A stretch of 19,983 nucleotides of DNA, from positions 1-19,983 of the forward strand of contig CANHSD010000019.1 in NCBI GenBank assembly GCA_947463105.1, read 5' to 3'. A model generated the notes under the pieces. It ran no database searches and had not been told where the DNA came from. It was given only the letters and a program-made list of their open reading frames with translations. The position numbers were made by a program, and so were the translations under genes. The DNA comes from Chitinophagaceae bacterium (GTDB lineage Bacteria; Bacteroidota; Bacteroidia; Chitinophagales; Chitinophagaceae). This document shows, in pieces, positions 1 through 8,452 of the stretch (its first letter is position 1; each line of letters opens with the position of its first letter).

Positions 1-1316
1 TCTTTGATGTATTGATCCAATTCAGGCCTTCCAACTGCTTTCATTTTCTTGCTGTCATACTCAAACTTTCCTCCGAATCGCTGCGCCAAGACACCTACTT
101 GAATCATCTCAGTGAGGTCAGATGCATAATCAAAATTCGAACCAGGCAAGGTGTTGTTGTTAATGGCATCCAGCCACTCTTTTACTGGCTTTTCTTCTTC
201 TACCCTTGCAATGGTTTGAGGCGGTGGATTCTTCAAAAACGCTTTCCATTCTTCATCCGGAACAAGCAGTTTTGGTGTATTCGGACGACCGTCGGTAATG
301 AGTGTCTTTTTCTCTCCAATCATGATCATGCCATTTTCCGGCAATTCAGCAATACCCCACTCTGGACGAAGAGCTGGCTTCTTTCCACCTTCTATCCACT
401 TCATCGTAACAGGTGCTTTTTTACCCCTTGCCTTAAAATTCCAGGTTACTGTCGATTCATCTGAAACAAAACTGTGGTCTGCAATTGGATTCAACAACTC
501 AGCTTCTACCGAATGTGGCATCCCCAAATCTAAAGCCCAAAATGGTGCATCAAAGGTATGACAACCCCAATCGCCTAACATGCCACTGCCATAATCAAGA
601 AATCCCCTCCAACGCCTTGGTGCATAATAATTGCTAAATGGCCGTTCTGCCGCTGGTCCCTGCCATAAATCCCAATCAAATCCACTGGGTATTTCTTCCA
701 CCGCTGGTGGAAAACTGCTCGGCTTTCCAAAATAATTATTGCGTTTGAAATCACCCTGCAATCCCTGAGACCAGCGAATAACTTCTTTCACCTGTCCAAG
801 CACACCAGCATCATACCATTCCTTTATCTGCCTGATGCCATGGGTTGTATGCCCCTGGTTACCCATCTGAGAAACCACCTTGTAATACTTGGCAGCTTTT
901 TTTAGGGTGCGCGATTGCCAGATATTGTGGGTCAATGGCTTTTCCACAAACACATGTTTTCCTAATTCCATGGCAGCCATCGCGGCTGCAAAATGGGTAT
1001 GATCGGGTGTTGCAACAATCACGGCATCGATGTCCTTTGCCATCTCGTCAAACATCACCCTAAAGTCTTTGTACTTTTTAGCATTTGGACATTCCTTAAA
1101 GGCATCGGCAGACATCCGATCATCAACATCACACATGGCCACAATGCTTTCTTTGGGAACTTTGGACCAGCTTGCCCTTCCTCGACCGCCTACCCCAATC
1201 ACGGCAATGTTTAACCGCATGCTGGGTGGATTGCTCATAAAACTGGGTAGCACAATTGAACCAAAGCCCAAGGCTGTGGTTTGCATTAAAAATTGTCTGC
1301 GTGAATGATTATTCAT
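1..1316 (-). CDS. Secreted Gfo/Idh/MocA-family oxidoreductase or NAD-dependent glycosidase (3' end cut by window edge)
   Basis: The frame is open from an ATG at 1316 to the window edge, giving 438 residues with no stop. The N-terminus (SRRQFL at residues 5-10, then a hydrophobic stretch) looks like a twin-arginine export signal, so the protein probably acts outside the cytoplasm. A Rossmann nucleotide-binding motif GVGGRG lies at 41-46, the family EKP motif at 125-127 and GDWGCHxxD at 248-256. These are hallmarks of the Gfo/Idh/MocA fold, whose members oxidise sugars with NAD(P) or, as in GH109, use bound NAD to cleave glycosides. It is a paralogue of the gene just upstream, sharing MGNQGH and VLAQR...DSKK near the C-terminus. 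By that comparison only a few tens of residues or fewer are missing. The gap to the upstream gene is 25 bp, so co-transcription is likely. The family is secure; substrate and reaction type are unknown. Confidence 0.88.
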   Translation of the reverse strand, partial: MNNHSRRQFLMQTTALGFGSIVLPSFMSNPPSMRLNIAVIGVGGRGRASWSKVPKESIVAMCDVDDRMSADAFKECPNAKKYKDFRVMFDEMAKDIDAVIVATPDHTHFAAAMAAMELGKHVFVEKPLTHNIWQSRTLKKAAKYYKVVSQMGNQGHTTHGIRQIKEWYDAGVLGQVKEVIRWSQGLQGDFKRNNYFGKPSSFPPAVEEIPSGFDWDLWQGPAAERPFSNYYAPRRWRGFLDYGSGMLGDWGCHTFDAPFWALDLGMPHSVEAELLNPIADHSFVSDESTVTWNFKARGKKAPVTMKWIEGGKKPALRPEWGIAELPENGMIMIGEKKTLITDGRPNTPKLLVPDEEWKAFLKNPPPQTIARVEEEKPVKEWLDAINNNTLPGSNFDYASDLTEMIQVGVLAQRFGGKFEYDSKKMKAVGRPELDQYIK

Positions 1317-1341
1317 ATTATTAAATTTAAACATCAAAAAA

Positions 1342-2748
1342 TTACATTTTATAGTATTGCTCCCATCCTTTTCTTGGAGGAGGACCAACCAGGAGTTCAT
1401 TTCCCAGTTTGCTGTTGGTGATTTGCTTTTTCTTGCTGTCAAAAATCAACTTCGTGTTCAATCGCTGCGCCAATACACCCAAAGCCATGACCTGACACAA
1501 TGGACCAGCAATGTCAAATGAAGACCTGCATTTTTCTTCACCCTTGCAGGCTTTCAGGAAATTAGCAAAATGGGTGGATGGGCTCAACGGCACTTCAGGT
1601 AGCATAGAAGCCATGTCCTTTGCTTTTGTTTCAGGGATGATAGCCAATGGCGCACTATGAGAACCGCCTTTGAATATTAATTCTTTTGAGTAAATTATTT
1701 TTCCAGGATAACGTTTTGAATTGATGTTCCCAGATGTTGGTGGTGGTATGTCCTTGGCTCTCACCGGTTCTCCATACCCGTCAGGAAGTTTGGGCTGGTT
1801 ATTGAATCCATCATACCAAGTCAAATCGAGGGCTGGCATGTTTTTTCGCTTGGGAAACTTGAAAAGCAAGGTAGAAGCCTGGGGGAAAATCAACGGACTG
1901 TGCCCCTCCATGAAAATGGGATCAACTTCGGTTGGCATGCCCAGTTCAAGGAATTGATGGGCGGAGTCAATGATATGCGCGCCCCAATCACCCAGGGCTC
2001 CATTGCCAAATTCAAACCATGATCTCCAATCTCCATTGATATAGCCTTTGTTGAAATCCTTGAATTGTGCAGTCGACAGCCATTCGTCCCAATCCATTGT
2101 TTCGGGTATGGGTTGTGCAGGGAGAAAATCTGACACTTTCATGCCATGCCATCTCCTTCCGTTGTTCATAAAGGCAGTGATGGCGGTAACGTCTTTGATG
2201 ATGCCTGCATCTTTCCATGCCTTGAACTGAAAATAGTTTTCCTCAGAGTGGCCCTGGTTGCCCATCTGACAAGCAACCTTGTATTTTTTTTCTGCGGCCA
2301 TCATGAGTTCAACCTCATGAAACGTATGTGCCATGGGCTTTTCAACGTAAACATGCTTGCCTTCTGACATGGCCAACATCGTGATGGGGAAATGAGAGAA
2401 ATCTGGTACACCTGCTGTGATGGCATCAAACTGATTCCCCATCTTGTCGAACATTTCCCTGAAATCCTGAAACCTTGGCACATTTGGAAACATTTTCATG
2501 ATCGCTAATGTATTGGGTGCTCCCATCTCCACATCACAAAGGGCCACGATATTAGCAAGACCAGTGCCATGTAATTTTTTGATGATGTCGGCACCGCGGT
2601 TGCCAATACCGATGCAAGCCAGGTTTACCTTATCACTTGGCGCAATTCCATTTTTTCCCAAACCTAGAACGGATGATGGTAAAATGGAAACACCTGCTAA
2701 ACCTGCCAGTGCTACACTGCTTTTCTTTAAAAAATCGCTTCTTTTCAT
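1342..2748 (-). CDS. Secreted Gfo/Idh/MocA-family oxidoreductase or NAD-dependent glycosidase
   Basis: This complete 468-residue protein begins with KRSDFLKKSS and a hydrophobic stretch to about residue 30. That resembles a Tat signal with KR in place of RR, although Sec export cannot be excluded. GIGNRG at 47-52 is the dinucleotide-binding loop, EKP is at 136-138, and GDWGAHIID at 253-261 holds the conserved Asp and His of this family. The length is close to that of exported family members, including GH109-type enzymes. It precedes its paralogue at 1-1316 by 25 bp and follows the sulfatase at 2786-4222 by 37 bp, with no terminator seen between them. Its place at the end of a glycan-degradation operon suggests that it acts on sugars or glycosides released by the upstream enzymes. 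Whether it is a dehydrogenase or a redox-assisted glycosidase cannot be told from sequence. Confidence 0.9.
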   Translation of the reverse strand: MKRSDFLKKSSVALAGLAGVSILPSSVLGLGKNGIAPSDKVNLACIGIGNRGADIIKKLHGTGLANIVALCDVEMGAPNTLAIMKMFPNVPRFQDFREMFDKMGNQFDAITAGVPDFSHFPITMLAMSEGKHVYVEKPMAHTFHEVELMMAAEKKYKVACQMGNQGHSEENYFQFKAWKDAGIIKDVTAITAFMNNGRRWHGMKVSDFLPAQPIPETMDWDEWLSTAQFKDFNKGYINGDWRSWFEFGNGALGDWGAHIIDSAHQFLELGMPTEVDPIFMEGHSPLIFPQASTLLFKFPKRKNMPALDLTWYDGFNNQPKLPDGYGEPVRAKDIPPPTSGNINSKRYPGKIIYSKELIFKGGSHSAPLAIIPETKAKDMASMLPEVPLSPSTHFANFLKACKGEEKCRSSFDIAGPLCQVMALGVLAQRLNTKLIFDSKKKQITNSKLGNELLVGPPPRKGWEQYYKM

Positions 2749-2785
2749 TGCTGTATATTTTCTTATTGTATTGATTTATGATTAA

Positions 2786-4222
2786 TTATCCTTCATCATC
2801 ATCATCCGATTTTTTCTTTTTAACCTTGGGTGTTTTGATAACCTCCACTTTTGTCATCTTCTGAAATACTTCCCTGAACGTATTGATCAAGATTTTTTGG
2901 TCTGGTGTTAAGCTGCTTTCTGCAACAACGTTTTTTTCCTCTGGATCTTTTGCAACATTGAAAATTTCACCTGTTTCATACAACTTCCACTCTTTGTTGT
3001 GCACAAAACGGGCTTTATTGAATTCTCCTTTTTGTGGATCATAGTGTGCAAACAACCAATCCCGGCCTTCATATTTTTGACCAGTCAGCAAGGGCAGAAA
3101 ACTCCTGCCATCCGTTATAAAACTTTTCGGTATTTGAATATTAGCGGCATCAGCCATGGTTGGCAGAAAATCAGTAAAATCTACCAACTTGTTGTTTACT
3201 TGTCCTGGTTTGATTTTTCCTTTCCAATAGGCCACCAGCGGCACGTGAATACCATATTCAGTTGTAGCTCCTTTCATCCCTGGAATTTTTCTACCATCTT
3301 TCATGTCTGAATTGATCCCTACTCCAGTACCATTGTCGCCGGTAAACAAGATGAGTGTGTTTTCGCTAAGTCCCAATTCACTCACTTTGTCGAGTAGTTC
3401 CCCAACATTTTTATCGAGGTAGGCCATCTGGTCTTTGAAGAAGGCATTGTCTGCTGAAGAACCTCCTGGTTCTCCCTTGGGCACCACCTTGAAATTTTCG
3501 TAAACTTTTCCGTTACCTGGGGTTGGCACAAAGGGCCTGTGCGAAAGCACCATGGGGTAGTAAACCAAAAATGGACCATCCTTTTTCCGGGTCATGAAAT
3601 CCTTGATATAATTCACAAATAGGTCTGGCCCGTATTCGCCTTTTGAATATTTTTTGCTGACCCCATTCTCCAACAACCTTGGGTCTTTGTATCGCTCGTT
3701 ATAGGTTGAACTGGTGTCCATGATATTCCACAACAAGTATTCATCAAATCCTGCTTTGTATGGTGTAAACTCATCTCCTCCCAGCTGCCACTTGCCTGTG
3801 ATGCAAGTTGCATATCCCTGTGATTTTAAGATATGTGCAAAATTGGTTTCGTTCTGGTTGAGATAGCCCCACCTCTCATAATTCCTGAAATTAGATTTAC
3901 CAGTCATGATCTGCACCCGAGATGGAGAACACAAAGGCTGTGCATAACAGTTTTGAAACAAGGCTCCACCCTTGGCCATGTTGTCGATTCTTGGCGTTGT
4001 GTAGGTGGTACTGCCATAAGCACTGATTGTTTCAAAACCAATATCATCTGCCAAAATCAAAATGATGTTGGGCTTTTGTTTGATGGATTGAATTTGCTTA
4101 TTATTTGCAACAAATGCCGCAGTTATTAGCAAAATGAGCAGGGAGAAAAATAAAAAAGCGACCCTTGTTCTTTTCACGATGGTAGTTATACCCGTGGACA
4201 GTATGATTGAAATATTTTTCAT
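2786..4222 (-). CDS. Sulfatase C, formylglycine-dependent (family S1)
   Basis: This 478-residue S1-type sulfatase hydrolyses sulfate esters, probably on a glycan, outside the inner membrane. The signature CSPSR is at 98-102; Cys98 would be converted to formylglycine. Metal-ligand motifs are ADD at 58-60 and GDNG at 295-298. Residues 21-38 form a strongly hydrophobic export or anchor segment. The ATG overlaps the GH3 stop codon by 4 bp (ATGA), which suggests translational coupling. An in-frame GTG at residue 16 (VKRTRVAFLFF) would give a more standard signal peptide and is a credible alternative start. The C-terminus is a short charged tail (KVKKKKSDDDDEG), encoded partly by GAT repeats, which is unusual for the family. 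The catalytic class is clear; which sulfate position and sugar are attacked is not. Confidence 0.93.
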   Translation of the reverse strand: MKNISIILSTGITTIVKRTRVAFLFFSLLILLITAAFVANNKQIQSIKQKPNIILILADDIGFETISAYGSTTYTTPRIDNMAKGGALFQNCYAQPLCSPSRVQIMTGKSNFRNYERWGYLNQNETNFAHILKSQGYATCITGKWQLGGDEFTPYKAGFDEYLLWNIMDTSSTYNERYKDPRLLENGVSKKYSKGEYGPDLFVNYIKDFMTRKKDGPFLVYYPMVLSHRPFVPTPGNGKVYENFKVVPKGEPGGSSADNAFFKDQMAYLDKNVGELLDKVSELGLSENTLILFTGDNGTGVGINSDMKDGRKIPGMKGATTEYGIHVPLVAYWKGKIKPGQVNNKLVDFTDFLPTMADAANIQIPKSFITDGRSFLPLLTGQKYEGRDWLFAHYDPQKGEFNKARFVHNKEWKLYETGEIFNVAKDPEEKNVVAESSLTPDQKILINTFREVFQKMTKVEVIKTPKVKKKKSDDDDEG

Positions 4223-6792
4223 TGGATCATTATTTTTTTCTTTATCCGTATATCATCAGAAGAGGTGCCAATCATCAATGTATATTCTCCTTTAGGATGT
4301 ACAAAACCCGAAAGGGCATCATCCCAATATCGCAAACTTGATGCAACAATATCAACCTGAACTTTTTTTTGACTACCCTGCTTTATATTGAGACGCTTAA
4401 AAGCTTTTAGTTCTTTTATCGGCATAATAATATTTCTTTCAGGTAACTGAATGTATACTTGTGCGACTTCATCGCCGTCATATCGGCCTACGTTTTTTAT
4501 AGTAAAACCAAGATGCAGCGCCTCATCACTTTGCTTTACGTTAAAATTGTCATATTCAAATTGAGTATAACTGAGTCCATGCCCAAATGCATAAAGTGGC
4601 TTACCCTTGAAATATTGGTAAGTCCTGCCTTTGCTTATATCATAGTCGTTCATAGAAGGTAGCTCTCCAATGTTGTTATAATAGGTAATGGGCAGCCGGC
4701 CTGCAGGGTTATAATGTCCAAACAATACATCAGCCACCGCATTTCCACCTTGCTCGCCGGGATACCAGGCATTGACAATGGCTGGTATGTTCTTATTGAT
4801 CCAGTCAATCGTCATTGAATTGCCGGCCTCAAGGACCACAACAGTCCTGGGATTTGATTTGAAGATTTCTTGGATGAAAATCTCCTGATCGATGGATAAA
4901 TCAATATCCTCCCTGTCACCGCCTTCCTGATCAAAATTCTTGTTGATGCCTAAAACCGCAACAACAACATCTGCAGATTTAGCAGCTGTTGCTGCATCTG
5001 TATAGAGATCTTTGATGCCCTGTTTGATTTCAGGAGACTTCCAAAAAAGTTTGGCTGCTGACTCTCTGCGATAACTGAAATATTCAACCCTGATGTCATA
5101 TTCCTTCCCAGCTTCAAAATAATAATCTGCAGTGGTTGTTTGTAAAAATTTCCTTCTCCAGGAGTCAATGATATTCTTTCCATTGATATACAAGCGTGCA
5201 CCATCATGCGCCAAATAACCCAAGCTATAATTACCGGTCAACGCTGCTTTTATTTTTCCTGTCCACCGAACAGAAAACGGGGTGCCTGGAAGAAATGCAT
5301 CGGGAGAATGATTGGCCGGATCTAAATCGATGTTCTCTTCCATTCGAGTTTTTGCATTGCCCCGGAGCTCCATATTCGAAAAATATTCGGCTTTCAATCC
5401 ACCTGGGAAAAACGCTTTTTCGATCAATGCATAGGCCTCCAGTCCATTTACTGACTTCCATGGTACATGCATCACCTGAACATCATTACCACCCTTGGCT
5501 TTTATGCCTTGAAGAATTGAAATGGCTGCTCCGGCAGGATTTCCACTGTATGAACCAAATTCCGTATTGTCTGCATTGATGCCTACAACCGCTATGGATT
5601 TTATGTTCTTTTGATTGAGGGGTAGAAAATGATTTTCATTCTTCAGCAACACGATGCTCTCTCTTGCAGCTTGTAATGCAAGGTCCTGATGAGCCTTTGA
5701 TCCAATTGTTTCAGGTGATATTTTATTGTATGGATTGGTGGCTGGATCATCAAACAAACCCAATTGCATTCTTGCCCGCAAGACCCTATAGACTGCAGTA
5801 TCAATTTCAGCCATCTTCACTTCTCCAGCCTTTACTGCATTCAGCAATGGCTCCTTGTAAACATCATCACCACATTCCAGGTCGAGGCCTGCTTTGATGG
5901 AAGCTACAGCTGCAGCTTGTTTGGAATTGACAAAATGATGCGCATCAAACAAATGGTTTGGACCGCCACAATCTGAAACAACATAGCCTTGAAATCCCCA
6001 ATCTTTTCTGAGTACATCATCTAACAGGTATCTATTCGCTCCGGCGGGGATCCCATTCACTGCATTGTAGGATGTCATGATAGATGCAGCCTTTCCTTCA
6101 ACAATACAGGCTTCAAAAGCGGGCAGATAGTATTCCCTCAACATACGGATGGGAACAATGGCGTTGTTTGCAAAACGATTCGTCTCCTGATTGTATACTG
6201 CAAAATGTTTGGGTGTAGCCACCGTTTTCAAATAGCGGGGATGATTTCCTTGCAAACCCTTCACAAACTGAACTCCCATTGTCCCAGACAAAAAAGGGTC
6301 TTCGCCATAACTCTCCTGGGTTCTTCCCCAGCGAGGATCGCGGGCCATGTTAACCACTGGAGACCAAAAGCTGAGCAAGTCATTAAACTTCAACAATTGC
6401 TTTTCTCCACCGTCCAAGAGATTCCATTTTGCTCTTGCTTCATCTGAAATGGCTGTTGCTATTTGATACATCAATGGGGCATCCCACATACTTGCCAATC
6501 CAATGGCCTGGGGAAAAACAGTAAAATTTCCAGGCCTTACAACGCCATGAAGGGCTTCGTTGCCATGATAATATTTATCGATGTCAAGCCTGGATATACC
6601 CTCTGAACTGGCCATCAACAAACTGATTTTTTCTTCTACTGTCAGCCGATTGATAAGATCATTGAGCCTGGTAGCTTCTGACAATGTTTCATTCCTGAAA
6701 TCAGGTAAACCTTGTGAATATCCTTTTGTTGCAAACAAAAAAAGGATACAGCCCTTAAGAATGAATTGATGTGATGAGATGGATAATTTCAA
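4219..6792 (-). CDS. Glycoside hydrolase family 3 with inserted PA14 domain (beta-glucosidase/beta-xylosidase-like)
   Basis: The 857-residue protein has a signal peptide (about 1-27, ending YSQG). The GH3 TIM-barrel domain covers about 40-350 and holds DPRWGR (152-157), KHF (195-197) and VVSDC with predicted nucleophile Asp274. The second GH3 domain is split by a PA14 domain at about 462-588 (LKAEYF at its start, HDGARLYINGK at 529-539). Glu623 in DQEGGDRED fits the usual acid/base position. A fibronectin-III-like domain fills about residues 750-857. PA14 inserts in GH3 enzymes shape the active site or bind sugar. It would release terminal beta-linked sugars such as glucose or xylose in the periplasm, but specificity within GH3 is not predictable here. 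It starts 9 bp after the GH28-like gene and overlaps the next sulfatase by 4 bp, firmly inside the operon. Confidence 0.94.
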   Translation of the reverse strand: MKLSISSHQFILKGCILFLFATKGYSQGLPDFRNETLSEATRLNDLINRLTVEEKISLLMASSEGISRLDIDKYYHGNEALHGVVRPGNFTVFPQAIGLASMWDAPLMYQIATAISDEARAKWNLLDGGEKQLLKFNDLLSFWSPVVNMARDPRWGRTQESYGEDPFLSGTMGVQFVKGLQGNHPRYLKTVATPKHFAVYNQETNRFANNAIVPIRMLREYYLPAFEACIVEGKAASIMTSYNAVNGIPAGANRYLLDDVLRKDWGFQGYVVSDCGGPNHLFDAHHFVNSKQAAAVASIKAGLDLECGDDVYKEPLLNAVKAGEVKMAEIDTAVYRVLRARMQLGLFDDPATNPYNKISPETIGSKAHQDLALQAARESIVLLKNENHFLPLNQKNIKSIAVVGINADNTEFGSYSGNPAGAAISILQGIKAKGGNDVQVMHVPWKSVNGLEAYALIEKAFFPGGLKAEYFSNMELRGNAKTRMEENIDLDPANHSPDAFLPGTPFSVRWTGKIKAALTGNYSLGYLAHDGARLYINGKNIIDSWRRKFLQTTTADYYFEAGKEYDIRVEYFSYRRESAAKLFWKSPEIKQGIKDLYTDAATAAKSADVVVAVLGINKNFDQEGGDREDIDLSIDQEIFIQEIFKSNPRTVVVLEAGNSMTIDWINKNIPAIVNAWYPGEQGGNAVADVLFGHYNPAGRLPITYYNNIGELPSMNDYDISKGRTYQYFKGKPLYAFGHGLSYTQFEYDNFNVKQSDEALHLGFTIKNVGRYDGDEVAQVYIQLPERNIIMPIKELKAFKRLNIKQGSQKKVQVDIVASSLRYWDDALSGFVHPKGEYTLMIGTSSDDIRIKKKIMIQ

Positions 6793-6801
6793 ATCTCCTT
6801 G

Positions 6802-8394
6802 TTAATTATAATTTGTTTTCAGCACAGCTTTTTCTTCTGCCACCGGGATCTTCAATTGTAACAATTTTACATCCTTTGTATTGTTCAAATGAAACATGGG
6901 CATGTCTTTCACAGAAGGTATTCTTACGTCAGAAATAGTAGAAGAGCTGACATCATCCATGACAATGGCTGGTCGGAAATCATCCTCACGGAAACTCATT
7001 GTTATATTTTTCATACTGATTCCTTGCGCATGTCTTAGGTAAAATCCCCATGAAGGCAGTTCACCCCACATGGAAAATTCAGGATATCCATCTTTGTTTT
7101 CTGGAATCTTGGTGATGGCTTCAGGCCCAATGAATGCGATATTTTTATCTGCACGGCCACCATAGGTTATATCAATATTTTCCATGGTGATGTCTTCCAC
7201 AGGATATCCTGGAATACCTACGATTGAGGAAGGAATAAGGTTGTAAGGTAAAAAGGGATGGCCATAAATATGATAGTGAAAGGGGCGTCTTGGCATTTTG
7301 TCTAAACCAGGATTCAGGTGATCTGGAGGTCCTTCAATTGGATATCCCTGATCTGGTTTTAGCAATGGGATATCTGCTTTTACTTGAGCAATATAAACAC
7401 CTTTCAAACTTCCCACCTTGCCAGTAACGTTGCGATGGCCTCTTCGGATGAAAATCGCGTTGCCAGTATTGGTTGCTGTTACACCCCTGATATCAATATT
7501 CTCCAAAATCCCTCCATCAACAGACTCTAAGGCAATGGCAGAACGATAGGTGTCGTATACGGTTAAATTTCTAACCACAATATTTTTAAATCCCCCTACA
7601 CTGGCTGTACCCAACTTAAAACCATTTGCGCTGGAGCGCACAGTGCAACTGTCAATGTAAATATTCTCACAAAGAAATCTTGCATCTTCTGATTTTAAAC
7701 AAATGGCATCATCAGAAGAATTGATGAAACAATTGGTTATCCTGACATTTTTACTATCTGTGATGTCAAGACCGTCATTGTTCCAATAAGCGGTACTTTG
7801 AACCTTGATTCTATCAATGATCACATTGTCGCACTGTCTATAGTCCTGCACCCAATCTGAGGAATTCTTAAGGGTTATACCGGTTACCTTTACATTTTTA
7901 CAGCCAACAATATTGATGTTATTGGCCCTGGCCACACCTGGTCTTTTGAACAACCAGATTGAATCTTCCTTCAGTTCACCACTTCTGAGTTTTTTAAATA
8001 TATCCAACATCAACTCTTGGGCTTGTCCGTCAATAATTCCTTCTCCACTGATCGCGATATCGTGCTGATCCCGGGCCGATACAATTGATGGTCTTGATTT
8101 TGCTTTTAGATATCCTTCTGTTGTGGTTGGCCCAAGCAATACTGCGCCTAATTGAATGTGTAAATCAACACCTGACTTCAAAAAAATGGCACCTGTCAAA
8201 TAATTGCCTGGGGGTATGATCACCCTCCCACCTCCAGCGGCTGAGACCTTGTCAATTGCTTGCTGAATAGCCAAGGCATTGTTTGTTATTCCATCTGCCA
8301 AAGCACCATACTTAATGATGCTTTGGTCTTTCATTTGAGAAAAACACAAACTGTTCAACACCAGAAAAAACACCAACAATGCTAATGATTTCAT
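6802..8394 (-). CDS. GH28-like parallel beta-helix glycosidase with altered catalytic motifs
   Basis: This 530-residue protein has a signal peptide (about 1-20, ending FSQ) and the usual GH28 N-terminal module (YGALADG at 29-35, then GGGRVIIPPGNYLTG). Repeated beta-helix rungs follow to the C-terminus. The GH28 family hydrolyses galacturonic-acid linkages in pectins, by inversion with three aspartates. Two acidic motifs are recognisable: NND at 205-207 (usually NTD) and DD at 228-229. The GHG motif expected next is ANGFKLG around 256-262, and the later RIK motif appears as AIALE at 286-290, so the usual His and Arg/Lys are absent. It may be a divergent exo-acting galacturonidase, a different glycosidase on the same fold, or a lyase. 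It lies 9 bp before GH3 and 58 bp after a sulfatase, in the same operon. The fold is secure; the activity is uncertain. Confidence 0.87.
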   Translation of the reverse strand: MKSLALLVFFLVLNSLCFSQMKDQSIIKYGALADGITNNALAIQQAIDKVSAAGGGRVIIPPGNYLTGAIFLKSGVDLHIQLGAVLLGPTTTEGYLKAKSRPSIVSARDQHDIAISGEGIIDGQAQELMLDIFKKLRSGELKEDSIWLFKRPGVARANNINIVGCKNVKVTGITLKNSSDWVQDYRQCDNVIIDRIKVQSTAYWNNDGLDITDSKNVRITNCFINSSDDAICLKSEDARFLCENIYIDSCTVRSSANGFKLGTASVGGFKNIVVRNLTVYDTYRSAIALESVDGGILENIDIRGVTATNTGNAIFIRRGHRNVTGKVGSLKGVYIAQVKADIPLLKPDQGYPIEGPPDHLNPGLDKMPRRPFHYHIYGHPFLPYNLIPSSIVGIPGYPVEDITMENIDITYGGRADKNIAFIGPEAITKIPENKDGYPEFSMWGELPSWGFYLRHAQGISMKNITMSFREDDFRPAIVMDDVSSSTISDVRIPSVKDMPMFHLNNTKDVKLLQLKIPVAEEKAVLKTNYN

Positions 8395-8452
8395 TTAATT
8401 TTTTTTAGTTAACAATAGATACTTTATAGTAACTGCTTATTTTCATCAACCA

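Noticed and set aside
8395..8452. Weak AGTTA/TAACT hairpin in the 58-bp gap between sulfatase B and the GH28-like gene
   Set aside because: Only five base pairs with a long loop and no T-tract after it; not a credible terminator.
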